Part shown: piece after piece, positions 1-6,008 of the stretch
How the letters are laid out: each line of letters opens with the position of its first letter
Position numbering within the stretch: the first letter of the stretch is position 1
NCBI GenBank assembly: GCA_003558175.1
Contig: PWMO01000073.1
Span: 1-6,008 of the forward strand
Source of the DNA: Spirochaetaceae bacterium
GTDB lineage: Bacteria > Spirochaetota > Spirochaetia > DSM-27196 > PWMO01
Reading direction: 5' to 3'
Length of the DNA stretch: 6,008 bases
The notes under the pieces: generated by a model
What the model was told of the DNA's origin: nothing
What the model saw: only the letters and a program-made list of their open reading frames with translations
Databases searched by the model: none
Position numbers and translations under genes: made by a program

Positions 1-48
1 ATGCGGCGGCTCATGCGGCCCATGCAGCTCATGCGGCTCATGCGGTCA
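1..48. repeat. Imperfect 9-bp tandem repeats at the left edge
   Basis: Four consecutive 9-bp units begin at 13, 22, 31 and 40 (ATGCGGCCC, ATGCAGCTC, ATGCGGCTC, ATGCGGTCA). They are preceded at 1-12 by a 12-bp variant that carries an extra CGG. The unit is roughly ATGCRGCYC, and the last copy decays. The array ends 2 bp before the amrS stop codon, so it lies just downstream of the leftward operon, and it may continue outside the window. Read on the plus strand it would encode Met-Arg-Leu-like triplets, but nothing else supports a gene there. There is no T-rich tract after a stem in the leftward direction, so it is not an obvious intrinsic terminator. The function is unknown; a slippage-generated microsatellite is the simplest reading. 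Confidence 0.8.
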
Positions 49-50
49 TA

Positions 51-1097
51 TCAGGCGGTGATAATCGGGGAGGGGTGGCCACAGGCGGCACAGTTCCCGT
101 TACGCAGCCCTGCCGCGCGTGCGCCGGTGCGGGATCGGGAGACCAGCAGGGCGCCGCAGCGGCGGCAGCGGGTGCTGTTGCCGTCGGCGATGTTGCCGCT
201 GTACACGTAGTGCAGGTGCTTGCGCGCCACGTCCGCCAGGCGATGGATCGTTGCCGGTTCGGTTGCGCGGGTTACAGAGCGGTAGGCCGGATAGTAGGCG
301 CTCAGATGGTACGGTATCTCCGCATTGAGTGATGCCAGAAAGCGTGCTATCGATTCTATTTCGGCAGCCGAGTCGGTCTTGCCGGGTATCACCAGGGTGG
401 TAATCTCGACGTGACAGCGTTGGACGGCAATTTCTATCGAGCGCTTCACTGCCGTGAGGCTGCCGGCCAGTTCGTTGCGATAGAAACGTGCGTCAAAGGA
501 CTTCAGGTCAATGTTGACAGCGTGCATCGCGTCAAACATCTCTTTTGCCGGCTCCTCGTTGATCTGTCCCGAGGTGACCAGAACATTCTGCAGCCCTGCC
601 TTGTGCGCCAGCTCGGCAGAGTCCATGACAAACTCGAAGTGAATGACCGGCTCATTGTACGTGTACGCTATCCCGACTCCGCCGGCCCCCGCGGCCTGCC
701 GAACAAGCTCGGCCGGCGAGATCCTTTGCGTGGCGGCGGTCGTTGATTGCGAGATGCGGTAGTTCTGGCAGAACGGGCAGCGCAGCGGGCAACCCAGAAA
801 CCCAACGGAATAAACTTGCCGTCCGGGAAAATAATGATAGAGCGGCTTCTTTTCTATGGGGTCGAGCGCCAGGGCGGATGCGGCGCCATAGAATGGCAGC
901 GTGATCTTTGCGTGCCGATTCAGCCGGACGCCGCAGAAGCCCGCCTCCCCCTCCTTGAGCCGGCAGGCGTGTGGGCAGAGCGTACACCGAACCCGGCCGT
1001 CGGGCAGACTTGCGGCATAGCGAGCTTCTGCAAGGCCTGTCTCAGCGCCGTTTGGGCTCGACGCGGAACGGCTCCATTTTGAGTCCGACGCTTTCAT
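51..1097 (-). CDS. amrS: AmmeMemoRadiSam system radical SAM enzyme (AmrS-like)
   Basis: This is a 348-residue radical SAM protein of the family annotated as AmmeMemoRadiSam system radical SAM enzyme, related to pyruvate formate-lyase activating enzymes and probably cytosolic. The sequence shows a Cys-rich N-terminal knuckle (C38, C41, C45, C55; CTLCPHAC). It has the cluster motif GCPLRCPFC with C103, C107 and C110, which should ligate a 4Fe-4S cluster that cleaves S-adenosylmethionine. Family-typical stretches follow: YTYNEP (145-150), NIDLKS (195-200) and YHLSAYYP (263-270). A C-terminal zinc ribbon is formed by C311/C314 and C336/C339. Length is normal. The family usually travels with Memo-like and AMMECR1-like proteins, but neither partner is in this window, and its substrate is unsettled. 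The ATG at 1097 is the only usual start: an in-frame TAA lies seven codons upstream, and no ATG, GTG or TTG occurs before C38. Only a weak GGA precedes it. The first 56 bp overlap the upstream gene, which suggests translational coupling. Confidence 0.9.
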   Translation of the reverse strand: MKASDSKWSRSASSPNGAETGLAEARYAASLPDGRVRCTLCPHACRLKEGEAGFCGVRLNRHAKITLPFYGAASALALDPIEKKPLYHYFPGRQVYSVGFLGCPLRCPFCQNYRISQSTTAATQRISPAELVRQAAGAGGVGIAYTYNEPVIHFEFVMDSAELAHKAGLQNVLVTSGQINEEPAKEMFDAMHAVNIDLKSFDARFYRNELAGSLTAVKRSIEIAVQRCHVEITTLVIPGKTDSAAEIESIARFLASLNAEIPYHLSAYYPAYRSVTRATEPATIHRLADVARKHLHYVYSGNIADGNSTRCRRCGALLVSRSRTGARAAGLRNGNCAACGHPSPIITA

Positions 1098-1371
1098 TGC
1101 GAATCCAGAGGCGTATTATCTGCAGGTTGTCTCCCTTTTCGGTGACAACGCTCTGCAGTTCTTCGGCGTGCAGTACATCCGCCATCAGAAACTCGTAGAT
1201 CACATGCGGATTCTCGAACGGCGAGGGTATCAGCAGAATGCGCTGTGAGTCATAGGGATGCTTACGCGGCGCCCCCTCAAACGGTGTGCTCTTGCCATGG
1301 TAGGACTCACCTGACACATAGCGAACGATATCGTGCGCCGGTAGGCTCTGTATGTACTGCGTCGCGCTCAT
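1042..1371 (-). CDS. Conserved-looking small protein of unknown function (109 aa)
   Basis: I cannot name a domain for this 109-residue protein. It has no signal peptide, membrane segment or cysteine, so it should be a small soluble cytosolic protein. Visible features are the polar motif SGESYHGKSTPF (20-31), then RKHPYD (36-41), a short hydrophobic strand RILLIPSPF (44-52), an acidic central part with HAEEL (68-72), and an alternating strand-like segment IIRLWIRNES (85-94). The protein is probably a compact alpha/beta or beta fold. The pattern reminds me of spirochaetal hypothetical proteins, from memory only. I chose the ATG at 1371. A TTG at 1440 would extend the frame by 23 residues, but that stretch is low in character and spans the promoter-like sequence and inverted repeat. 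There is no Shine-Dalgarno sequence before 1371, and a promoter candidate ends 6 nt from the ATG, so the mRNA may be leaderless. The last 56 bp overlap amrS in another frame, so the two genes are very likely one transcript. Confidence 0.75.
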   Translation of the reverse strand: MSATQYIQSLPAHDIVRYVSGESYHGKSTPFEGAPRKHPYDSQRILLIPSPFENPHVIYEFLMADVLHAEELQSVVTEKGDNLQIIRLWIRNESVGLKMEPFRVEPKRR

Positions 1372-1377
1372 GTGAGA

Positions 1378-1406
1378 AGTGTAGGTTGACTTCGGGCTGC
1401 TGTCAA
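1378..1406 (-). promoter_or_regulatory. Sigma-70-like promoter before the 109-aa gene and amrS
   Basis: Read on the minus strand, a perfect -35 hexamer TTGACA (1401-1406) is followed by a 17-nt spacer and a -10 hexamer TACACT (1378-1383), which matches the consensus at 4 of 6 positions. It lies in the only sizeable gap of the leftward cluster. Only 6 nt separate the -10 from the ATG at 1371, so transcription would start at or next to the start codon. This would give the small protein and amrS their own promoter, separate from the upstream pair. It is predicted from sequence only. Confidence 0.55.
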
Positions 1407-1409
1407 CGT

Positions 1410-1435
1410 CGGCAGACGCGTGACGCGTTTTGCCG
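1410..1435. repeat. Inverted repeat in the PilZ gene to small-gene gap
   Basis: An outer stem CGGCA/TGCCG (1410-1414 with 1431-1435) encloses an inner stem ACGC/GCGT (1416-1419 with 1425-1428) around the loop GTGAC. The stems are separated by a G opposite TT. It contains two copies of ACGCGT, which is itself a palindrome. It lies 37 nt downstream of the PilZ gene stop in the leftward direction and just upstream of the promoter candidate. No T-run follows it on the minus strand, so it is not a classical terminator. It could be an RNA 3'-end structure or a regulator site, or chance in GC-rich DNA. Confidence 0.35.
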
Positions 1436-1470
1436 GTCAACGCAGCTCGCGCGCATTGCCACGGCAGTTT

Positions 1471-2211
1471 TCAGGCTTCGGGTGTTCCCGCCAGGCCGAG
1501 TTCGCGCTTCGGGTGATCGCTCAGGTACCACTCGATGCTCTCTTGCAGATCGCGGTCGAGAGAATCGAACGAGACGCTCAGTTTGCCGTCGTTGCGTACC
1601 ACCTTGCACGGCAGGTTCAGAATTGTGTCGCCAAGCCGCAGCGAGCAGTGCGAGATGAGCAGATCGGTGTCGACGCCCTCGATCAGGTGCTCGCGATGTG
1701 GGGTGAACCGCAGACCAAGTGCCGAAATGTCTTCTACGCTTCCGGTCACAAACTGCAGCGTCTGCGGATGCGAGAAGACAAACTCGATCCTGTCTTCCGG
1801 CTGCGGTACGTAGCGGCGGCTGCGACGCTGGTCACGCACCTCTTTGTAGCGCATGATGACGTCTCGCAGCCGATTGACGTCTGCGGGATTGGTGAGGCCG
1901 TCATCGGCAAGGCTGTTGACTCCGAGGTGTTGCGCCTTGGAAGCTTCTTCAAACGGGAAATCCGGCGGGCGCAGCAGAATGAAGACCGTAGCGTAGCGCG
2001 TGCGATGATTGCGCAAGAAGGTGAGGAACGGTTTCCAGTGGCGCGGAAAATCGCGCGCACTGAAGATGACGACGTCAGGATCGATCTCATCCAGGTTGTC
2101 CATCGCTTTGATGGGATTCCAGTACTGGATCACCGCCAACCCCAGCGGTTTGAAGTGGAGATTGAGCTGTCCGCGCAGATCCTGACGCTCCGAAATCAGA
2201 AGGACCTTCAT
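1471..2211 (-). CDS. PilZ domain protein with degenerate receiver-like N-terminus
   Basis: This 246-residue cytosolic protein is a likely cyclic-di-GMP effector. Residues 1-120 resemble a response-regulator receiver fold: MKVLLIS at the first strand, DPDVVIFS (44-51) at the third, TVFILL (75-80) at the fourth. The residue that would be the phosphorylated aspartate is Ser51, and the usual conserved lysine near the end appears to be replaced (GLTNPAD, 105-111), so phosphorylation is unlikely. Residues about 126-235 form a PilZ domain. It has both ligand motifs, RxxxR (R129 to R133 within QRRSRRY) and DxSxxG (D161, S163, G166), followed by beta strands ending in [10 protein letters not shown]. 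PilZ domains with these motifs bind c-di-GMP and control motility, adhesion or envelope functions; the target here is unknown. The gene starts 5 bp after the stop of the exported-protein gene, so the two are co-transcribed and probably translationally coupled. A 99-bp gap separates it from the next gene. Confidence 0.88.
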   Translation of the reverse strand: MKVLLISERQDLRGQLNLHFKPLGLAVIQYWNPIKAMDNLDEIDPDVVIFSARDFPRHWKPFLTFLRNHRTRYATVFILLRPPDFPFEEASKAQHLGVNSLADDGLTNPADVNRLRDVIMRYKEVRDQRRSRRYVPQPEDRIEFVFSHPQTLQFVTGSVEDISALGLRFTPHREHLIEGVDTDLLISHCSLRLGDTILNLPCKVVRNDGKLSVSFDSLDRDLQESIEWYLSDHPKRELGLAGTPEA

Positions 2212-2212
2212 G

Positions 2213-2219
2213 CTCCCTA
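2213..2219 (-). promoter_or_regulatory. Ribosome-binding sequence overlapping a stop codon
   Basis: On the minus strand the stop TAG of the exported-protein gene runs directly into GGAG, giving TAGGGAG one nucleotide before the ATG of the PilZ gene. The match to the anti-Shine-Dalgarno sequence is good but the spacing is unusually short. Translation of the PilZ protein may therefore depend on ribosomes finishing the upstream gene. No other in-frame start lies nearby, and the MKVLLIS beginning fits a receiver-like fold, so the start is still favoured. Confidence 0.5.
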
Positions 2220-3182
2220 CTCAGTGCCGGCAATACTCACGTTGTAGCGAACAATCTCCCATACATCGTCCCGTTTCTGCAAGTGGTAGGTGTAGCGTCG
2301 AATCTCCACGAACCCGTCGGCACGAAAGCGCAAGTCTGCGACGACGGTGGCGGTTCGCCGGTCGTAGGTCGTGCGCAGGATGTCAAAGCGAAACGGCACC
2401 GCGGTGATGTCTTCATCTACCGTTCCTTCCATAAGACGTCTGCGGTACGCCTGGATCTCGTAGCGTTGATCGGCTTCCGAGAGCTGGACAAACCTTCGTT
2501 CACGCGTCGGACTGGAACGCAGTATCTCCTCGAGGTTGTGGTAGAGGAAGAAGCGCTCCCACTGGTCACGCATACGCGCTTCGATGGTGTGCGCGATAAC
2601 CTGGTCGGGCGGAATCGGCCGTCGCCGCAGGATCTCGCCGGTTTCGTGGTCGAGCCGGGCCTGGATAGCTTCGTCAACCGTGCGGGGCGACGGTCGAATC
2701 GAGAGCGCAAGACGGTTCGAGGAGATGCGCTGCGCAGCTCGAACGGCGCCGGCACGCGGCAGGAGCTCTGGATAGAAGTGTGCCGTTACCACGTACATTC
2801 CGGGCTGCTCGATGGCGGCGTAGTGCTGCAGGTTCTCTACAAACGACAGTTCTTCACCGGGCTCAAGCACAACCTCGCGGAAATAGACCGGTTGCGCGTC
2901 CAGCCGTCGCGTCACCAGCTGTTGGGAGGCCTGAAGTGCAACGTTGGTCAGCGTGTGTACGTCAAACCCGATACTGAAAGCCCGCTCTTCGGCGAGACGA
3001 AAGCGATAGGAATCCGGGCTGTGGTTGGTGATCGTCACCTTGACATCGATGTCGCTTTCAGGAAAATAAACAGACTGGTTGAAATAGCGGATCGTTACCT
3101 CGATTCCTTCGCCGTAGGCTGCAGAGGCCAGAAAGAGAAGTCCTGTCAGGACCAGAAACAGCGTTCGTGTTCGCGTTTTCAT
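2217..3182 (-). CDS. Exported protein of unknown function
   Basis: This 321-residue protein has a Sec signal peptide: MKTRTRT, a hydrophobic core [14 protein letters not shown], and a probable signal peptidase I site after AYG (about residue 24). There is no lipobox cysteine and no further membrane segment, so it should be periplasmic or surface-exposed. After cleavage, residues about 27-165 alternate in beta strands ([31 protein letters not shown]) like an Ig-type fold. The phrase [13 protein letters not shown] recalls BsuPI-type domains, but this is a weak likeness. A charged helical middle follows (about 170-250), then a beta-rich C-terminus ([33 protein letters not shown]) that resembles the end of NTF2-like domains. 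The ATG at 3182 is preferred because GAGAG lies 6 nt upstream. The ATG at 3188 would add Met-Asp, with the purine stretch touching it. It is the first gene of the leftward cluster and sits 5 bp before the PilZ gene. No function can be assigned. Confidence 0.8.
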   Translation of the reverse strand: MKTRTRTLFLVLTGLLFLASAAYGEGIEVTIRYFNQSVYFPESDIDVKVTITNHSPDSYRFRLAEERAFSIGFDVHTLTNVALQASQQLVTRRLDAQPVYFREVVLEPGEELSFVENLQHYAAIEQPGMYVVTAHFYPELLPRAGAVRAAQRISSNRLALSIRPSPRTVDEAIQARLDHETGEILRRRPIPPDQVIAHTIEARMRDQWERFFLYHNLEEILRSSPTRERRFVQLSEADQRYEIQAYRRRLMEGTVDEDITAVPFRFDILRTTYDRRTATVVADLRFRADGFVEIRRYTYHLQKRDDVWEIVRYNVSIAGTE

Positions 3183-3199
3183 ATCCATCTCTCTATATT
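3170..3199 (+). promoter_or_regulatory. Possible mfd promoter inside the divergent gene's 5' end
   Basis: TATATT at 3194-3199 matches the -10 consensus at 5 of 6 positions and ends 13 nt before the mfd ATG. The best -35 partner is poor (TTCGCG at 3170-3175, 18-nt spacer) and lies within the signal-peptide codons of the divergent gene. A start near 3206 would leave a leader of about 7 nt. The site is weakly supported; mfd may instead be transcribed from a site I cannot recognise. Confidence 0.25.
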
Positions 3200-3212
3200 G
3201 TCGGTCGGATTG

Positions 3213-3241
3213 ATGATAACATTATTTAACAACCGTTTCAG
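3213..3241 (-). promoter_or_regulatory. Possible promoter of the leftward cluster, overlapping the mfd start
   Basis: On the minus strand, CTGAAA (3236-3241, 4 of 6 to the -35 consensus) is followed by a 17-nt spacer and TATCAT (3213-3218, 5 of 6 to the -10 consensus). Transcription would start near 3206, giving a leader of about 24 nt that carries the GAGAG before the ATG at 3182. The -10 hexamer is the reverse complement of the first two mfd codons, so polymerase binding here would cover the mfd start. The AT-rich character of 3211-3230, unlike the flanks, supports a promoter region. It is a prediction from sequence. Confidence 0.4.
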
Positions 3242-6008
3242 CAGTAAGCTTCATTCCCTGGGGTCATTTCGTGACCTGGTGGACGCGGTGCGTACAGCAA
3301 CCGGCCCGGTAGACGTAGTCGGGCCGAGGGGCAGTCTGTCGGCGCTGGTCTGCGGCACCGCGTGGTGCAAGACGGGCGGGCAGGCGCTCCTCGTTACGCC
3401 GACGGAGCACGAAGCCGAGACGTTGATCCGCGATCTGCGGCTGTTCGAGGTTGAGGCTGAGCTGCTGCCGTGGTGGCAGACCGCTCCATACAGCCCCGTC
3501 CCGGCGAACTCACCGCTGTTCGGACAACGGGTTCGCGCGCTGCAGCGCCTCGCGTCGGGGGAAGCGGCCGTAACGGTCTGTTCGTTGCGTTCGTTCCTGG
3601 CGCGCATTCCTCCCCCGGACTATCTACTCTCGCTGGGTCACCGCGTCCGCGTCGGGCAACCGCTGGATCCGGTGGCTACCGCGGAAATGCTGGTACGCAA
3701 CGGATACAGCCGGGTGCCGCGAGTTTCGGTGCGGGGCGAGTTCGCCCTGCGCGGTGAGGTGCTCGATGTATTCATGCCGGGGTATGAAGAAGCGGTGCGT
3801 ATTGTCTTCGAGTTCGACGAGGTGGAAGACGTGCGCCTGTTCGACGCGGCAACCCAGGCGTCGGTCGGCAAGCTGCGCGAGGTGACACTGCTTCCCACGC
3901 GCGAGGTTGTCTGGGACGAAGCGCGGCTGCAACAGCTCGAGCAGTTCATGCAGCAGGAGGCTGCCGCGGGCGGTGGCCCGTCTCAAGTGCTTGACGACCT
4001 GAAGACCTTTCAGACGGCGGACGGCGAAGAAACCTGGTACGCGGCGGCGTTCGAGCGTCCGGCCATCGTGGTGGACTCCCTGCAGACGGGAGCGACCGTC
4101 TTCCTGCTGGACAGCGAGCGGATGCTGTCCCAGTCCGAGGCAACTTTCAAGGAGTACCAGACCATCTACCGGCAGCAGCGACTGCGTGGTTCGGCGCCGC
4201 GCCCTGAGTCGCTTCTGGCAAACCTGGACGACGCGCTGGAGAAGCTTCCACGTCGCATTCAGTTCCACGCCCTTGCCGACTCCGCTTCGCGCAATCGCGC
4301 AATCACCTTTTCATATGATCCGCCTCGATCGTACTTCGGCAATATCAATTTCTTCAAGGAAGAGCTGGCTGGCTACGAGAAAGCCGGTTACGACGTCTAT
4401 ATCTTTGCCGACACCGATGCCCAGACGCACCGCCTCGAGCATCTGCTGGCAGACTTCTCGGTGACCATCATACCGGAGTCGATATCGAGCGGATTTGCCC
4501 TGCCGGATTTACGCCTGGTCGTTATTCAAGAGAACGAAATCTTCGGCCGCCGCAAGCGGGTGCCGCGTTCGGTGCGCCACGCCGAGAGTGCGGCGATTGA
4601 CACGTTTGTCGATCTCAGCCCCGGCGACCACGTGGTGCACGTGAACTACGGAATCGGCCGTTTTCTGGGCATCCAACGCATTGCGGCGGGCGGCAACGAA
4701 CGTGACTACATCCACCTCGAGTACGCCGGCTCGGAGTTCATCTACATCCCGATCGAGCAGGTGAACCTGATTCAGCGCTATATCGGGCACGGCGGAACTC
4801 CGCCGCGTCTGGACACCATTGGAGGGCGCGGCTGGGAGAATCGTAAGAGCAAGGTTCAGAAGAGCGTTGAGGACCTGGCCGAACGGTTAATTGCGCTCTA
4901 CTCGCGGCGCAAGCGGTCGCACGGTTACGCCTTTCCTCCCGATACGGAATGGCAGCTCGATTTTGAGGCGTCGTTCCCGTATGACGAGACCGATGATCAG
5001 CTGCACTGTATTGAAGACGTCAAAGCCGACATGGAACGGCCGGTTCCGATGGACCGCATGATCTGCGGCGACGTTGGGTACGGCAAGACCGAGGTGGCGC
5101 TGCGTGCGGCCTTCAAGGCGGTTACGGCGGGAAAACAGGTTGCGTTTCTGGCTCCGACCACAATTCTCGTCGAGCAGCACTACGAAAACCTCGAAGAGCG
5201 CCTGCGCAGCTTCCCGGTGAAGACTGCGATGCTGTCGCGTTTTGTCTCACGCGCCGAGCAGAAGCGGGTTCTGGCTCAAGTGGCCGGGGGTGAGGCGGAC
5301 ATCGTGATCGGCACGCACCGACTGCTGCAGAAGGACGTCCTGTTCAAAGAACTGGGGCTGCTGATCATTGACGAGGAACAGCGTTTTGGCGTCAAGGACA
5401 AAGAGCGGCTGAAAGAGCTGCGGACGTCGGTGGACTGCCTGACACTGACCGCTACACCCATTCCCAGAACGCTGCATATGTCGCTGTTGAAGATTCGAGA
5501 TATGTCGATTCTCAACACTCCGCCGCACAACCGGTTGCCGATCGAGACGCACATCGAGGCGTTCTCGGAAGAGAAGGTGGCCGAAGCGATTCGGCGTGAG
5601 ATCGCGCGCGGTGGGCAGGTGTTCTATCTGCACAACCGGGTGGAAACACTGGAGCAGGTTCAGCTGTTCTTGCGACGGCTATTGCCTGAAGCGCTGATAG
5701 AGGTGGCACACGGACAGATGCGCGGCTCCGATCTCGAAGACATCATGCATCGATTCATTCAGGGTGCGTTCCAGGTGCTGGTATCGACCACCATCATCGA
5801 AAACGGAATTGACATTCCCAACGTAAACACAATCATTATCGACCGCGCCGACATGTACGGGATTGCGCAGTTGTACCAGCTGCGCGGGCGCGTCGGACGG
5901 TCGGGGCGTGCGGCCTACGCCTGGCTGTTCTATCCGGACCGGCGAGCGCTCTCCGAGATCGCGATGAAACGGCTGCAGATCATCTCGGACTACACCGAAC
6001 TCGGGAGC
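3213..6008 (+). CDS. mfd: Transcription-repair coupling factor Mfd, 3' end outside the window
   Basis: The frame is open for 932 codons with no stop. Mfd is usually about 1100-1200 residues, so roughly the last 200 (end of the translocation module and the C-terminal regulatory domain) lie beyond the edge. Mfd is a cytosolic dsDNA translocase that pushes stalled RNA polymerase off DNA and recruits UvrA for nucleotide excision repair. The N-terminus is UvrB-like: [20 protein letters not shown], then [13 protein letters not shown] (175-187) in the UvrA-binding part, and SYFGNINFF (373-381). The RNA polymerase-interacting CarD-like domain starts near 470 with [15 protein letters not shown]. Helicase motifs follow in order: Walker A GDVGYGKT (619-626), DEEQ (720-723), TATPIPRT (746-753), [13 protein letters not shown] (857-869) and [11 protein letters not shown] (889-899); all key residues are intact. 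The ATG at 3213 gives an N-terminus that starts at about the same point as in Bacillus Mfd. Its Shine-Dalgarno sequence is weak (GGA, 3 nt away), so a later GTG (3279) is possible but less likely. Confidence 0.97.
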   Translation, partial: MITLFNNRFSSKLHSLGSFRDLVDAVRTATGPVDVVGPRGSLSALVCGTAWCKTGGQALLVTPTEHEAETLIRDLRLFEVEAELLPWWQTAPYSPVPANSPLFGQRVRALQRLASGEAAVTVCSLRSFLARIPPPDYLLSLGHRVRVGQPLDPVATAEMLVRNGYSRVPRVSVRGEFALRGEVLDVFMPGYEEAVRIVFEFDEVEDVRLFDAATQASVGKLREVTLLPTREVVWDEARLQQLEQFMQQEAAAGGGPSQVLDDLKTFQTADGEETWYAAAFERPAIVVDSLQTGATVFLLDSERMLSQSEATFKEYQTIYRQQRLRGSAPRPESLLANLDDALEKLPRRIQFHALADSASRNRAITFSYDPPRSYFGNINFFKEELAGYEKAGYDVYIFADTDAQTHRLEHLLADFSVTIIPESISSGFALPDLRLVVIQENEIFGRRKRVPRSVRHAESAAIDTFVDLSPGDHVVHVNYGIGRFLGIQRIAAGGNERDYIHLEYAGSEFIYIPIEQVNLIQRYIGHGGTPPRLDTIGGRGWENRKSKVQKSVEDLAERLIALYSRRKRSHGYAFPPDTEWQLDFEASFPYDETDDQLHCIEDVKADMERPVPMDRMICGDVGYGKTEVALRAAFKAVTAGKQVAFLAPTTILVEQHYENLEERLRSFPVKTAMLSRFVSRAEQKRVLAQVAGGEADIVIGTHRLLQKDVLFKELGLLIIDEEQRFGVKDKERLKELRTSVDCLTLTATPIPRTLHMSLLKIRDMSILNTPPHNRLPIETHIEAFSEEKVAEAIRREIARGGQVFYLHNRVETLEQVQLFLRRLLPEALIEVAHGQMRGSDLEDIMHRFIQGAFQVLVSTTIIENGIDIPNVNTIIIDRADMYGIAQLYQLRGRVGRSGRAAYAWLFYPDRRALSEIAMKRLQIISDYTELGS

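Noticed and set aside
1..48. CRISPR array
   Set aside because: The units are 9 bp and contiguous, with no spacers, and no cas gene is present.
1..210. Plus-strand frame starting with Met-Arg-Leu-like repeats
   Set aside because: The repeats come from the 9-bp DNA array, and most of the rest is antisense to the end of amrS. No ribosome-binding site or domain is visible.
1042..1440. TTG start at 1440 for the small protein
   Set aside because: It uses a rare start codon with no Shine-Dalgarno sequence. It would extend the protein across the promoter candidate and inverted repeat with a low-complexity tail. The ATG at 1371 is simpler.
1420..2247. 275-codon open frame on the plus strand, opposite the PilZ gene
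   Set aside because: It is fully antisense to a protein with clear PilZ motifs. The translation has no recognisable domain, and long antisense frames are expected in GC-rich DNA.
3198..3225. Plus-strand promoter TTGTCG, 16 nt, CATTAT for mfd
   Set aside because: Its -10 lies inside the first codons of mfd, so it could only serve a later start. The N-terminal match of the ATG at 3213 to the Mfd family argues against that.
3624..4268. 214-codon open frame on the minus strand inside mfd
   Set aside because: It is antisense to conserved Mfd sequence, is rich in Arg, Leu and His, and shows no domain. It is a codon-bias shadow.
3213..6008. Mfd as RecG or another SF2 helicase
   Set aside because: RecG shares the translocation module, but the UvrB-like N-terminus, the CarD-like domain ([12 protein letters not shown]) and the length before Walker A are specific to Mfd.

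Overview
This window is GC-rich bacterial DNA and looks chromosomal. Four genes read leftward (minus strand) from about 3182 down to 51. One large gene reads rightward (plus strand) from 3213 through the right edge. No tRNA, rRNA, insertion sequence, phage or CRISPR signal was seen. The organism is best guessed as a spirochaete (Spirochaetota). That guess rests on remembered resemblance of the pseudo-receiver/PilZ protein, the small protein and the Mfd helicase core ([27 protein letters not shown]) to spirochaetal proteins; no search was run, so it is an inference.

Layout. Positions 1-48 hold imperfect 9-bp tandem repeats, cut by the left edge. Then on the minus strand, listed left to right: amrS, a radical SAM enzyme of the AmmeMemoRadiSam type (51-1097); a 109-residue protein of unknown function (1042-1371), whose 3' end overlaps the amrS start by 56 bp; a 99-bp gap with a strong promoter-like sequence and an inverted repeat; a PilZ-domain protein with a degenerate receiver-like N-terminus (1471-2211); and, 5 bp upstream of it, an exported protein of unknown function (2217-3182). 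On the plus strand, mfd (transcription-repair coupling factor) starts at 3213. It is open for 932 codons to the end of the window, so it lacks roughly its last 200 residues.

How the genes work together. Transcription of the minus strand probably starts in or just beside the 5' end of mfd and runs through the exported protein and the PilZ protein. A second promoter in the 99-bp gap probably drives the small protein and amrS. The exported protein and the PilZ protein are close enough to be co-translated, which suggests, without proving, a link between cyclic-di-GMP sensing and the cell envelope. Mfd removes stalled RNA polymerase and recruits UvrA to lesions; there is no evident functional link to its divergent neighbours.

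I do not see a clearly new multi-gene system. The most interesting points are the possible leaderless promoter before the small protein, the very tight divergent start region at mfd, the phosphoacceptor-less receiver/PilZ fusion, and the two uncharacterised proteins.
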